Source: Chrysomallon squamiferum (Eukaryota > Mollusca > Gastropoda > Neomphalida > Peltospiridae). From it: a stretch of 62,000 nt of DNA. Shown piece by piece: positions 11,820-25,849 of the stretch. The translations under genes were made by a program, and so were the position numbers. Location: contig CM022673.1 in NCBI GenBank assembly GCA_012295275.1, positions 17,951,310 to 18,013,309 on the forward strand. Direction: 5' to 3'. The notes beneath the pieces were generated by a model. That model saw only the letters and a program-made list of their open reading frames with translations. It ran no database searches and had not been told where the DNA came from. Within the stretch, counting starts at the first letter, position 1. Every line of letters begins with the position of its first letter.

Positions 11820-13880
11820 TAAAATTCATTTTTGAACAAACAAATGTTACAATAACTACAGTATGATAGGAAATATTAAATTTAATAGTTGAGTTTTTTA
11901 ATAATGTGGAGACATCTGATACAGATAATTATTAAACCCCCGAGTGACAGATACAGGTTTGGTCATGCATGACTGCACAGCTCAGTTATATTTGTGTTCA
12001 TTAATTAATATTTATCTATTTTAACAACAAACTAAGTGAAATATAAAAGAAAATATTGATAATTTTTTTAATGAAATATTTGTATTTAAGGTTATCAGTT
12101 GTTGAGGTTTATTTATTTATTATTATTTTTTATTTTACTTTTTTTATTTATTTTGTTTTGTGCTGTTGTTGACAGATTTGAATATATATTATTAAATTAA
12201 ATGTTTTACAAATCTAATTAACACCTTATGTTATTTTATTTATAAAAATATTTGATATAAATACAAATGAAATTTATCAATAAGAATGTTTAAACAATAT
12301 TATTTTTATGAACCCATATTAAATGTATATTATGTGAATATATTGCAATGGAATTACTGAAAATTGTTTACAAATAAAGATAAAAAAAGAGCTATTATTT
12401 TTAGTTTTATACTTCATTAATGTTTTATGCATAATTATTTCAAAATGTGAATTTCCAACAAGAACCGTTCATACAAATTTATTAATAAGTTCATTAAAAT
12501 TGATTTTCTTTAAATGAATTCTGTTTAAAAATGTATTAAAACAAAAATTACTAAAAGCAGAGTCATTCACAAAAAAATGCCTCTTAACAGACTGGAAAAT
12601 ATTTTAGTAATAAATCATTAAATTTTATGAGTATAAAAAAACAACAGATTTATAAAATAAAGTAAAATAAATAAAATCATAGCAGACTGGATTGTTCACT
12701 AAAGTAAAAACTTTACTTTCCTGCATTTTCGACTTTATTTAATGCATCATGGATTTTCTAAACTGATGTAACAAAAAACAAAAATGCTGAAAACACATTA
12801 AAATCTAATTCTTCAAAAGTATGTTTAATTAGATTTCTGCAGATGTAAGTAAGTTTAATGTAAAACAAACATTTAAACCTTTTAAGAAATGTAACTAATG
12901 TATTCTAAAAAAAACGCTAAAAAAAATTGAATAATTATTTTGAGTGACTTTTTGTTAAAAACCAGTTATTGATTAAATTCTACTTTTTGGGGGAAACATC
13001 TTGGTATCTTGGTAAGTGCTGCAGTGTAAACTTTTGAAGGTGGAATTAGTTCAAGATTTTTAGTTCACAAAACACTTTAAAGAGATTGTGTGACCATAAA
13101 GAAAAAATCAGTAAACAATTTATCTTATTTTTATTGACTTTGTATCAATTTTTTTTTTTTTAAATTTTTTTTTTTTTTTAATTCTTATATAATTTTTATG
13201 CAGAAAAATAATTATGAAAATACATACATTTGTTTTAATTTTAAAATATGTTTTTCATGTATTAAAACTTTATTTTTAAGTATATAAATTGTTTCAGTAC
13301 TCTTGTATCATTTAATTTAATATTATATTATTTAAATATTTAAATTATATTATTATTAAGCTAAAAGTTTAAATATTTAAATCTGTTAAATTCTTTGTTA
13401 TTTACATAATTTATTATCATAATTTTAAATATTTTTTAAATATATTATTCTTTAAGCAGTATAATTTTTATTGCATGTATCTTTTATTACAAACAATTAT
13501 TTAAATACCAATGTATTTCATACAGACTGTATTTTTATCACGTTATTTCAGTTTAAATTTTAAAAAGATTGTCTTTGATATTTATCAATTCAGTATTGCA
13601 TAAGAATTCAAAATTCAAAATAAATTACTGCACTGAAATATTATTTCAGAAATTATTAACTTTGAATTCCTTTAACTTTTACCCCAAAATGATATATTTA
13701 CAGATTTTAATAACCTTATGAATTCTAATTACATTACTACCATCTAAATTATTTGTATTTTTAATTAACAATTTAATTAATTTAGAATATTTTATACTAC
13801 TCTGATTATAAATCTTTGAACAAGGTTTGTAGTAAGATTAGTAATAGTCATAGAAAGAGAAACAGTATTTTTCCACCAAA
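11820..13880. other. Very AT-rich DNA, no gene seen
   Basis: Frequent homopolymer A and T runs, for example 13150-13180. No open frame of interest on either strand. Confidence 0.6.
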
Positions 13881-13889
13881 GGTGCAACT

Positions 13890-14560
13890 ACTACATCCAT
13901 GACTACTACTATTAGTAGGTTTTTCTAGTGCTGTACTACAGTTACTACTACCACAACTACTTCTACTATTATTATTACTGTCTGAACTATTGCAACAACA
14001 ACTAGTACTATTACTGTAATTGCTGCTACTACTACTACTATTACAACAGCTACTACTACACTATTAGAACAACAACAGCTACTACTATTACTGTAATAAC
14101 TGCTACTACTATAATTATTACAGCTACTACTATTACACTAATTGCTGCTACTACTACTACTATTACAACTACAACTACTAATATTAGTGTAAGTGCTGCT
14201 GCTACTACTACTATTACAACAGCTACTACTACACTATTAGAACAACAACAGCTACTACTATTACTGTAATTGCTGCAACTACTACTACTATTACAACTAC
14301 AACTACTAATATTAGTGAAACTGCTGCTACTACTACTATTACAGCTACTACTACACTATTAGAACAACAACAGCTACTACTATTACTGTAATTGCTGCAA
14401 CTACTACTACTATTACAACTACAACTACTAATATTAGTGAAACTGCTGCTACTAATACAATTATTACAACAACTACAACTGTTACTGTAATTGCTGCTAC
14501 TATTATAACAACACACTACTACTATTATGTTAACTGCTGCTACTACTACTACATTACAAC
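13890..14560. repeat. (ACT)-type trinucleotide array with higher-order repeats
   Basis: Imperfect ACT/ACA/GCT triplets are arranged in longer repeats. The phrase ATTAGAACAACAACAGCTAC recurs near 14064, 14236 and 14361, and ACTAATATTAGTG recurs near 14179, 14306 and 14430. Minus-strand frames across it are repeat-only. Confidence 0.93.
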
Positions 14561-14810
14561 AACAACTAGCATTATTACCGTAATTACTACTACCATACTA
14601 TTATTAATTCTAATGCTACTCTGCCATTAATACAACTGTTAATACAAACATTACTACTATAGCTCCTCACTGTTAATACAAAAACCACTATTACTATATC
14701 TCTACTAAAACTGTTACCTCTTCTGCAAGTGCTGCTGTTGCTGCTACAACTACTACAACTACTACAACTACTACTACCACCAGACCTACAACAACTACTG
14801 TTAGGATGTC

Positions 14811-14813
<3 letters not shown>

Positions 14814-14858
<45 letters not shown>
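14814..14858. repeat. (AC)n microsatellite
   Basis: About 22 uninterrupted AC units. Confidence 0.96.
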
Positions 14859-14860
<2 letters not shown>

Positions 14861-14939
14861 TATAACTTACAGCTAAATTTCCTAAGTACAAACACCTGTT
14901 TTTTATAATAATAATAATAATAATAATAAACAACACTGT

Positions 14940-15450
14940 TACACAAATACATACTATTGCCTTCCACAGTGCAGTCCCCCTAGAATCAGCTCTAGCCCTG
15001 CCCTCAATCTCTACAAAAGAGTTCTGTCTGTTTGTCTCCTGTCTCATGTCTCTCTGGTCCTGTCCCTCCCTCAGCATTTGTGTCCTCACATCAGTTTACC
15101 TATCTGTTACTTCTCATCAGTCCTCCATCTCCATGGCAACATGAACAAACAAATATTGACTGGCATCAGCTGATATAACAAAGTTTTGTTGTTCGCTGTT
15201 GTTGGTTGGAGTAAGACAAAAGGTGTTGCAGCTGCTAATTAGATTTGTTACGGAGAGCTGGAGACAGACCCAGTACTGGTCAGATAGTGATTTATTACTG
15301 CTAGGTATTTGGTTACCACTAATAGTCAATCTCTTCAACCAAACCAAAAGCAGGTACAGTCTGACCTGTACTAACCAGTCACCTGTGTTAAACCACAGTA
15401 ACTTTGTTACCATTACCCAGGTCTGGCTTAAAACAGATTCATTTTGATCA
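14940..15450. other. Higher-complexity stretch, function unknown
   Basis: Better base balance than its surroundings, with open frames of 98 aa (minus, 15117-15413) and 82 aa (plus, 15199-15447) over the same DNA. Neither resembles a family I know and neither has clear splice borders, so no gene is called. Confidence 0.35.
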
Positions 15451-15523
15451 TGATGATTTTTAAAAATAAATTAACAGTGTAAATATTTGTGAACAACTTT
15501 TAAAATAATTATCCTGTTTATTA

Positions 15524-15556
<33 letters not shown>

Positions 15557-15904
15557 TATTATTTGAATTATTATTGACGAAGTTGTGTTTTTGTTGTATA
15601 GAGGTGGCTGTTAAACTGAGGTTCAGTGTGTTTGGCCAGGCACAGGTAATGAAGCAGCAAAGTTGAGGTGTTTGTAAAACTCAGGTATTGTCATTTTTGA
15701 ACAGTCAACTCGTGGCATTAATCTGTTTGATAAAAACTTTGGAAATTTGTGTTACAGGTCATGATTTGGAAACATTATATTAACTTCATTGTGTGGGTTA
15801 TTTATCACATCAACACATCAAATAAAAAAACCTGTGACGACTGTTTTTAATTTCATTAATATTATCATTAACTTATATTGAGAATAAAAATGAAAGGAAT
15901 AAAA

Positions 15905-15915
<11 letters not shown>

Positions 15916-15981
<66 letters not shown>
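15916..15981. repeat. (GA)n microsatellite
   Basis: 33 uninterrupted GA units, preceded by a short (TG)n. Confidence 0.98.
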
Positions 15982-15985
<4 letters not shown>

Positions 15986-16401
15986 TAAGTAGAGCAACTG
16001 TGTGAGAAAGAAAAATAGAAAATTTGAGATTTTGAGAGACTGAAAGAGAAATAGAAAAAAAGAGAAAATGAAAGTTAAAGAAGAATGAAAGAAGAGAGAA
16101 AAAGAGAAAGTATGAAGATGATTAGTATGTAAGAAAGCACTGTGTTACTGATAAATGAGAACACATCTCAAGTAACTCAACAGTGAAATATCTGTGTGTA
16201 GTCAATAATTTCATGTTCTCCATTCATTACCTGTAATAACAGACACTTAACAAGAACACTGTCAGTGAATTTTGTTACTCAAAACAACCCAACTAATAAT
16301 TTGTCAGTGGTTAGTTCACAAAAGAAAAAAAGAAAGATTATACCAGTGCTTTTGTTTGTAATCAATATCATTTTGTATAAATCTATAGTTTAGATATCAG
16401 C

Positions 16402-16402
<1 letters not shown>

Positions 16403-16491
<89 letters not shown>
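16403..16491. repeat. (GA)n microsatellite
   Basis: About 44 uninterrupted GA units. Confidence 0.98.
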
Positions 16492-16495
<4 letters not shown>

Positions 16496-16911
16496 CAGAG
16501 GGGGAGGGAGGAGGTGAAATCTTAATAATCATAAACTAGCTGTTGAATTATATTAATTGAATTGTGTTAATACTATCTATATTGGGTGTCTGTGCATACA
16601 CTTAGGAAAAGAGAGAAGATATCAGATACAGACACAGATGTAGATATAGATATACATATACAGAGAGAGGCAATTAGATTAATTAACACATTTAGAAACA
16701 GAGACAAAGACAGAAAATGGGGAAGTGTTCATGAAGTGTTTTACAAGACCTATTTCTGTAACACACTACTTGTATGTGCCAGTTCTGCCTGATGCCAATC
16801 TCAGAGATTTATGAGAGGAGTCATAACCTGAGAAATGCCACATCAAGTTATTTTATCCCAGATGTTTAATGAAATGGTATGAGATGTCCTGTTAGTGTCA
16901 GCACTTTTTGC

Positions 16912-17202
16912 TGATGTACTGAAATGTAACAGAACTGATTATGTACTGAAAATGTAACAGAATTGATGATGTACTGAAAATGTAACAGAACTGATGAAGC
17001 ATTGTAATGTCACAGAATTGATGCTGTACTGAAAATGTAACAGAATTGATGATGTATTAAAATGTAACAGAATCGATAATGTACTGAAAATGTAACAGAA
17101 CTGTTGATGTATTGAAATGTAACAGAACTGATGATGTACTAAAAATGTAACAGAATTGATGATGTATTAAAATGTAACAAAACTGATGATGTATTGAAAT
17201 GT
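16912..17202. repeat. 28-bp minisatellite
   Basis: About ten units with core GATGTACTGAAAATGTAACA then GAATTGAT. Variation is mainly TACTGAAA versus TATTAAAA or TATTGAAA. Confidence 0.93.
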
Positions 17203-17320
17203 CTGAAAATACTATTCTTAAAAAAACAACATACATGCAATACATATGATCTGTATTTTGAAAAATTGATTTGCTAGATTTTTTCATGCTGACCAGTGGC
17301 TAACTAACAATTGACTAGGG

Positions 17321-17498
17321 AAACAAAACAACCCCACCCCTCCAAAAACAAAACAACCCCACCTCTCCAAAAACAAAACAACCCCACCTCTCCAAAAACA
17401 AAACAACCCCACCTCTCCAAAAACAAAACAACCCCACCTCTCCAAAAACAAAAAACCCCACCTCTCCAAAAACAAAACAACCCACCTCAAAAACAAAA
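17321..17498. repeat. 25-bp minisatellite
   Basis: About seven units of ACAAAACAACCCCACCTCTC plus CAAAA. The later units have small deletions that break the period. Confidence 0.95.
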
Positions 17499-18587
17499 CA
17501 AAAAACAACCTTATGACACTGAAACTAAAAGTTGTAAGTTTTAAATTATGAATTTTTGCCATTTATTCATTGACTGAAACACTGAGAATCTATTTGACTT
17601 TAACAGTGACTGAGACAAAGCAAATTCAGTTGTACGATTGGTGAATAAGAATTTTGTATCACCTTGGATTAATTTGTTTGACAACTAAAATGTCAGGGTA
17701 AGATTTCCTGTTGGAACAGAAAAGTAATTCACAAACTTTGTAGACTCACTGAGAGACTCTGATCAAACTGTGATCTTTATCTCAGGAGTTTAGTCATCAG
17801 TTTAACAGTCTTCATTTCTCTTCCACTGTCACAAACTTTCATTCTCTATTTTGTCTTCCTCATTTTTTTATTTGTCTTACTCCTACATGTAAATACAAAA
17901 CTGGAACCAGAGTCTCTCACACACACATATATACACACATACACAGACAGAGATAAAAGAAGATAGAAAGACAGAGAAGGGGATGAAGTGAAAACAACAG
18001 GAAGAAAAATGGAAAGAAGGAAAATCAGGAAAAAAGAAAGGGAGAGGAGAGAGAAAAAGAGATAAATAGATGAGAGGGATACACAGAGAAATAAAAAACT
18101 ACTGGTGTATTTTATGATATTTCTGTCAAATCCATAATTACTGTTCTTTTGTCTGCTGTTTTAACTATTTATTTGACTGGCAGTTTAATCTGAAAACATC
18201 ATAAAGGGCTGGTTTGACAGATTAAAATAGATTTCAGATTGAAATATCAGCTCAGATGCACGGTCCAGTTCACCTCTAACAGTTGATTGCGGTCAGTGAC
18301 TGGAATCTCTAATGTGCTGTGACAAATACACTGACTATTTTAAACTGAAAGACTATTTTGAAATTCTAAACCGTTTTGAAACACTGAACAGTATTGAAAA
18401 CCATTCTTATTTCTGAACCTTAGAACTATTTCAATGTATAAGGCCATTTTCTATTTATAAACTATGTAAAAAAAAAAGAAGACATATTAATTCAGGAGAC
18501 CATAGATACAATAGTAAGATATAAAATACTTCTATAGGTGTGTAAACACAAAACTTCTTACATCTTCATCAGTAAACTGGACATTTT

Positions 18588-18668
18588 TCCCATTCCAGCC
18601 AGCATCCCATCACTGGTTTATTAAAATTTAATTCTTTCCTGTTAATGGGGAAATTAAACAACAAGACC
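18588..18668 (+). repeat. Degenerate mollusc-type SINE central block
   Basis: CCCATTCCAGCCAGCATCCC followed by CACTGGTTTATTAAAA and, further on, TCCTGTTAATGGGGAAA. In order and spacing these match what I recall of a SINE central block common in bivalve and gastropod genomes (CCCGTTCCARCCAGTG, ACTGGTATATCAAA, TCCTGTCTGTGGGA). Eroded, with no intact head or tail. Confidence 0.55.
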
Positions 18669-19329
18669 AGTTTCAGCAGTTTTTTTTACATCAGCATACA
18701 AAAAAAAAAAAAATAATAATAATAACATAAACTTGACATCTTATAACTGCCAAAAAATGTGTTGAGGTATTTTAAGCAAACCATTCAGTGATTGTGTCTA
18801 GACACTTGTGTGTTCTATACTGAGATTACTTCACAGCTCTTTAGCAAATCACTTCTCAGCCAGAAACAACTTAATTAGTACACAGAGGTTAAATGTTGAT
18901 GTGTTATGACAGGGCCATACATCATTACGTTCTCTGTTGCATATAATTTATATCTCATGTGGTTACCTTATACCACTTCAGTTTTCACTGATATAATGTT
19001 AACTAAAACCATAAACATCAATACATTAGACAGTAATCATTCTTAAATAGCTGCAATATCTTTTGTGACTGAGGTTATCTTTTACCATTTCATTTCTCAC
19101 TGATTGTTATGTTAACTAGATTCTGGAAAAAAGTCTGATGAAAGAGATCATCAAAATTCTTTAAAACAGCAGAAATGTAAGTCTTGAATAGTTTTGGTGT
19201 ATAGGTTTTTAAATACTTCTACTATGTTTTCCAACAACTTGTACAGTTTTTAGCAGATGCACAAACATATTTCTGTGTTTGTGAGAATGCCAAGATTAAT
19301 AAAACATGTGAGAAAAATTTTCTCTTCCT

Positions 19330-19449
19330 GACACACACACCCCACACACACACACCCACACCCACACCCACACACACACACAGACACACATATATATAAT
19401 ATATATACATTAATACATATATATCTATAATACATACGCACATATACTT

Positions 19450-19488
<39 letters not shown>

Positions 19489-19512
19489 ATACATACATAC
19501 ACACACACACAC
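19330..19512. repeat. CA-rich compound microsatellite
   Basis: ACACACCC runs, a TATA-rich spacer, then (AC)n at about 19452-19485 and again at 19495-19511. Confidence 0.93.
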
Positions 19513-20344
19513 TTAGTTTTCTGTTACACCAATATACATCTTTAGTTTTGAAACATCACACTGAAGCCATCAATCACTGAAAGATAAACGTGTGTGGTTG
19601 ATTTGCATAACTGAGAACATCTTACAGTATATTACCTAGGATTTCTTTTCTTCTGCATTCTTACTTTTTAAGATTTATCTTCTTTTCTTTTTTCTTTCAC
19701 TTATTCTTTTCTTTTATATATTTTTTATTTCTAACACCCACTTGAAGATGAATTTTTGTTTCACAGTTATAAGATTTAAATAACAAAGTTTATGTTTAAA
19801 CATTTCTGGACTGTTTGTAAGTAATCAAATCAAACTCAGACATAAATTATATTAAAAGTATTTTTTACATAAAAACAGTCACCAGAGATTTATGTTAATT
19901 GTACTGTTAAAGAGGAGTGACTTATTCTATTTAATATGAAAAAACCCCCACCAATGTATTCATGAAACCAACTGTCTGTTTTGCTGAAGTCAGTTAATTG
20001 GCAAGAAGTTATAAATAATTTGAACTGTCAAATATGAAAATCAAATAAATATGCTAACAGTAAATAAAACATGAAATAAAAATGTAATAGATGTGTGTAA
20101 TGATTATTTAAATGAATAATCAATTTAGATGTCAACTTTAATTTAAAGGCAAACATACAAAGGAGTTTCTAAATATATTTGAAATTTTCTGTAGACCATA
20201 AAAATTTAGTACAAATAATACCTGAGACTGCCTTTAATTAAGCAAATGGTGAGCCTGAATGACTGTTATTATGTAAAATGTAAAACTTGAGTGATTGCTT
20301 TTAATTATGTATATATAATAACTGATTTAATATTTAATTACAGA

Positions 20345-20725
20345 GTATATATAAAAAAGTAGTGACTGTATTTAATTATATTATAAATATAAAAATAAAA
20401 TGACTGTATTTAATTATACTGTAAATATAAAAACAGAGTGACTGGATTTAATTATAGTGTAAATATAAAAACTGTGTGATTGTATTTAATTACAGTATAA
20501 ATATAAAAACTGTGTGATAGTATTTGATTACAAAGTAAGTATAAAAACTGTGTGACTGTATTTAATTACAGTATAAGTATAAAAACTGTTTGACTGTATT
20601 TGATTACAGTATAAGTATAAAAACTGTGTGACTGTATTTGATTACAGTGTAAGTATAAAAAAAGTGTGACAGTATTTAATTATAGTGTAAATATAAAAAC
20701 TGAGTGGTTGCCTTTAATTACGTAA
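20345..20725. repeat. 38-bp minisatellite
   Basis: About ten units with core TATAAAAACTGTGTGACTGT then ATTTAATTACAGTATAAG. The left units are the most diverged. Confidence 0.93.
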
Positions 20726-21061
20726 ATATAAAAACAGAGCAACTCTCTTTAATGAACATTTGGTTTGCTAACTGTGCTAGTTACTGGATTTAGAGGGATT
20801 ACTGTAATTGGGAACAGAAGACACAAATACTCTGGGAATTCCTTTATGATAAAAGTACAGTTATGTTGCTTACATAGTTTGGTTTGCACAAAACAGATTC
20901 AGGTTAAACTGAGGAAGTCAGAGAGTAGAGAGGAGTGACTGTTTAAACTTTGTGTAGTGAGATGACAGACACCTGATTTCAGTCTACACACACATAGCTA
21001 AATTTCTTATTAAGAATACACATACTCACAGACATACAGACATTTTTCCTTTTTAGGAATG

Positions 21062-21064
<3 letters not shown>

Positions 21065-21151
<87 letters not shown>
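21065..21151. repeat. (CT)n microsatellite
   Basis: About 43 uninterrupted CT units. Confidence 0.98.
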
Positions 21152-21154
<3 letters not shown>

Positions 21155-22331
21155 GTATGTATGTATTAAAATAATTTTTATATTAGGTATATGCAGGTTT
21201 GTATATGTTTGTCTGTGTCTGAGCATGTGTATGTGCAGAAGTGTGAGCATAAATGTGTGCATGTATGTATGTGTGTTGCCAACAAGTGAGATGTTTTCAT
21301 GACTAAATGTAATCAAACTTGTTTATACATACAAATATATGTCCAGCTACAGACACATATGATAAAAATCTCCACAAATAGAAAAATAAGAATAAACATT
21401 TATAAACACACGTTTTTCAAAAACATATCATTTACAAAACACTGACAACTTTAACATAATAGTACTTCATGTACCTGAACTACTATAAAGACTGAGCTCA
21501 TAAGAATTTAATTTAATTTTCATCTTTTTCCTTCTTATTTTAGATACATTGCTTTCAAATTTACCACATTAAACTGCAACTGACATTGGCTCATTAATAA
21601 CACTGAAAAAAATTCAAGCACTTCAGAAATGTCAGTCACTGATTACTGAAAATGTTCTCTTTATTGATTTCTAATATAAACGGCTTATGCTCACCCTTCA
21701 GCAAACACTCTACAGAGACTGATCCCATTAATATAGTGAAACACGGCCTCTAAGTTGACAATTAAAGTAACGTGCATGGACAGATATGAGAAGAGCTGAA
21801 TGGAGAGATTAGTGGTAATTGATCATACATTTCACTACACTGTTTTAATTACATGAATTATTGGCTTGCCTTTCTAAATCACATTTATAAAATGTTAACT
21901 AGGAAATGTAATAATAATACTCTTGAGATTTTAAAGGATTTTTTTTATCTCTTTTTTTAAAACTTTTTTTTGTTCATCATCTTAGTAAGATGTTACAACT
22001 ACAAGTGATTATTTTGATGTGTATGTATGAGTGTGCAAGATTTTTCTTAGTTTTATTTATTTTTGTGTGTATGTATGTTTGTGTTTGTGTGTCTGCACAT
22101 ATATAAATAAATGTTTTATTGACACTGGCAACCATACTTTGCTAAAAGTAAAATAAAATCTCCATGAAACTAAGTGGTCTATAGAACTAGTTACAATAGT
22201 ATAATATATCAGGACTAATTGTTAATACAAGGACAGTGTATGATAACATTATAAGTAAACTGTTATAAAATTATATATAACTTTCTCTTTGATCTTCAGT
22301 ATTTCATATACTTACAAAGCATGACAGAAAT

Positions 22332-22781
<450 letters not shown>

Positions 22782-22799
22782 AGGAATGTCTGAGCCCCA

Positions 22800-24500
22800 C
22801 CTGCAAAACGTGCTGGAACTGTTCTGATATGATGAAGCTGTTTTTGAAACACTAGATGCTAATAGGTGTGCAGTGTAAAGTAAACAATATTGATTAATAA
22901 CATCAGTAGGCAGTGAATGTTGCTGAAATGTGAAACCTTTCATTACTGGCAGTCTCCTCCTGTAACAAGTGTTAATGGCTCTCAGTCAAAGATGCCTGCT
23001 TTGGGACTAAAAAATAAATTAGTTTTTTTTTTTTCTTTTAGACTGAATAACTCAATTTTGCTTAATATTTATACTAACAGTTATTGGTTGCAGTTTTATT
23101 TAAAGACAAAACCAACCCTTTCCTGCAATGCTGACTAATTAGCAGAGAGGAATTAGTGTAAAAAACCTTCTTGTAAATGTGACAGTACAAACCACAGCAT
23201 TTTCACATTGTTTTTACCTATATTTCACCACACATTAATAAAGAGACTGACATGTAAATAAAGAAATAATTCAATTCTTGCATCAGACAGACAAGTTTTT
23301 AACTTAGGTAATAATTAAGTAAAGATAAAAATACCTGTGAAGTGTACGGACATTCAGTCAGAGTCCACGAAGTGACACCAGCCATCTCACTGAGCTTTGT
23401 TTACTTCACACTTCACCTTTTTACACTTCATATCCCATCAACAAGTGTTTTCTCTTACCATTTCATGTTTGTATTCTTCTCTCCATAGCAAATTAAATTT
23501 AACTTTTACACTGGTTTTCTCTTCCATCCAAACAATCTCAGTCTATGTCACATTCTTGTATTTTCTTTGTTGTTTTTTTCGCTTAATTTAACTACACCCA
23601 GTTATTTCTTCTTCATTCACTTTCCTCAGTACACTAAGTTTGTATCTAGATTAGTAAGTAATCTTTGTCTTCTTAAATGTCCAGGTAAAACAGGTATAAA
23701 TTCTAAAAGAAAGTTGGTACAAGAGAAAATATAAATGATACTTGTGTTTGTAAAAAGTCTTTAAAGACTGAGTTAAAGGCTTCTCATGAATGGTCTTCAA
23801 AATGAATCCAGCATTCAAGTATTAGCTTTTTTGTAAAAAGTGGAAGTTTTCAACTCAAGAATTACATTTTATAATAATTCTGTGTGCTGTATAAATTATT
23901 CTTTGAATTTAAACTTATCCGTTAACTTTTCCTTTGTACATTCAAACAGAATTTAAACACAGAATCAAACCTTTAAAGTCAATTTCACTCAAAAATAAAA
24001 TAATTAAAGTATAGATTTGGATTTATGTAATTTTGTAATTGTTTTTCTTTGTGTTATTTCTTCAATCTGATAATAAATACAAGTTTATCTCTCTTCATGT
24101 TCCAGTCACACTGCTTTTTTTTCTTTTTTCATTTCACACAGATCACAAAGTTCACACTAAGTCTATCTCCATCTTTCAACTGAATGCAACACAACTACAG
24201 ATTTAATTTCCTTTTTACAAATCTTTACACTGAATTTAGATACAGATTTAGAGTTAAGCTTCACTTTAAACTCAATTTACAGAAAATTTGGTACAGTTAA
24301 ATTTCTGTTTAAAAACTGCAAATGCTGAATTTAGAGTTTCCCTTAATAACACCAGCATTTAGAGTTAAGTTCTCTTTACAACTCCAAGCAACTGAATTTA
24401 AATAGAGGTTTAGAGTTAATTTTCTTTTTAGATCTCCAGACACTGAATTTAAGTAGAGATGAAGAGTTGTGTGTCTACTTGAACTCCTTACTGTGATGTG
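22800..24500. other. AT-rich single-copy DNA, no gene seen
   Basis: Short open frames only (for example 22917-23138 and 23397-23591), with low-complexity or unrecognised products. Confidence 0.5.
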
Positions 24501-24524
24501 TTTTAGTAGAGAAGCTGATCTCAC

Positions 24525-24665
24525 CTCTCAGTCAAGTGCAGATGATCACAGATGTCCACTCTACATTAACAGGTCGCGCTTCACTGAGCAGGAGGTTATT
24601 GATCAGTGACAGCACGAAACATCTAACAACTGCTTGTCGCAGACATCCCGTTCAGAGGACAAGTT
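24525..24665 (-). other. Candidate 5' exon or promoter island
   Basis: A GC- and CpG-richer patch (GTCGCGCTTCACTGAGCAGG and CTTGTCGCAGACATCCCG lie in it). It ends on the minus strand at AGAG followed by a donor-like GTGAGA. Could be an upstream exon or regulatory patch. No coding signal is recognised. Confidence 0.2.
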
Positions 24666-25429
24666 TCACTTTTGTGATAAATTTTGTAATGTTGTACACA
24701 CACAAATAACAAGCCTGATACAAAAAGTATTCCAATCTGTATTACTAAATTTTTTTATCTGAGACAAATAATATTATAATTTGTCCTTTAACTTAAACAA
24801 ACACATCAAAAGAAATTTAACGAAAAAAAAAAAAAAAAAAAAAAAATGGTGGAAAGTGATGTAAAACTACTTTCTGATGAAAATTTGTTTACTGAAAGTG
24901 GTAAATAAAATATGATATCACACACAGCACCTCCTTGTTATCCAGGCAGGAGCAGTAATCAGTGGGTGGGAGAGAAGGGAGGGGGGTCACATTACACACA
25001 CACACACACATGATGATCCTCTTCATAACAAGACAGTCTCCGCTTGATGTTGGATTTGGTTAATTTCACAAGCAATAAAATCCACTGTTGATGTTCTAAT
25101 GGATTTGCAGGTGCAGTTTTCACAGAGAAATAAAAAATACTATCACTTGTACATAATCGTAAATCAGTCACAAAACAAACTAACAACAATTACAGTAACT
25201 GCAGTAATCCAAGAGTTTCCTTCTAAATCATCACTTAATGGTGGTCGAGAAATAATTTCCATGATATTTGGGTTAATTGTGAAAACATGTGAAAACAATG
25301 TGTTTAGGCAATGCTTCAAAAAATAATTGCCTTATTATGAGTGAAAATCAGTCAAATAATTCAAGTGTTATTCTTTTTTTTTTTTTTTTTCTTGGCTTTT
25401 GTTTTATAAATATAACTAAGGTAAAATAG

Positions 25430-25840
25430 GTCTTTAAAAAAAAAAAAAATTTAATAAAATGAAAGGAAAAAGAAAAAATATTTTGAATAAAAATAAAAAT
25501 AACACATTTATGTGTGTAAATAAATATTTTAAAAAAAAAGATAAAAAAGAAAAGAAATTAAAAAAGCAAAATAAAATAGAAACATATATTAACCTTCAAA
25601 AAAAAAAGAATAAATTTAATCAAAACAGTAAAAAAAAGAAAATTAAAATTAAAAAAATCACCTTTGAAACAAGGAAAAAGATGAATTTTAGAAAATTAAT
25701 ATGTCTGCTGCAGAATAATAATAATAAAAATTTAATTTTTTTGAAACTGTAATTAAAAAAAATAAAGAAATTTAAATAAGTTTAAAGAAAAGGTAAAAAT
25801 GATATTAATTACAAAATAAATAAATAAATTAAACAGAAAA
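25430..25840. repeat. A-rich low-complexity DNA
   Basis: AAAAT/AAAAG-rich sequence that opens a Lys/Asn-rich frame of no biological meaning. A poly-A run of about 26 lies at 24821-24846. Confidence 0.85.
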
Positions 25841-25849
25841 TGTTACTGA

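Noticed and set aside
15117-15447. Overlapping 98-aa and 82-aa frames on opposite strands
   Set aside because: Balanced composition but no family resemblance or splice borders, and the two frames exclude each other. Kept only as an unexplained higher-complexity stretch.
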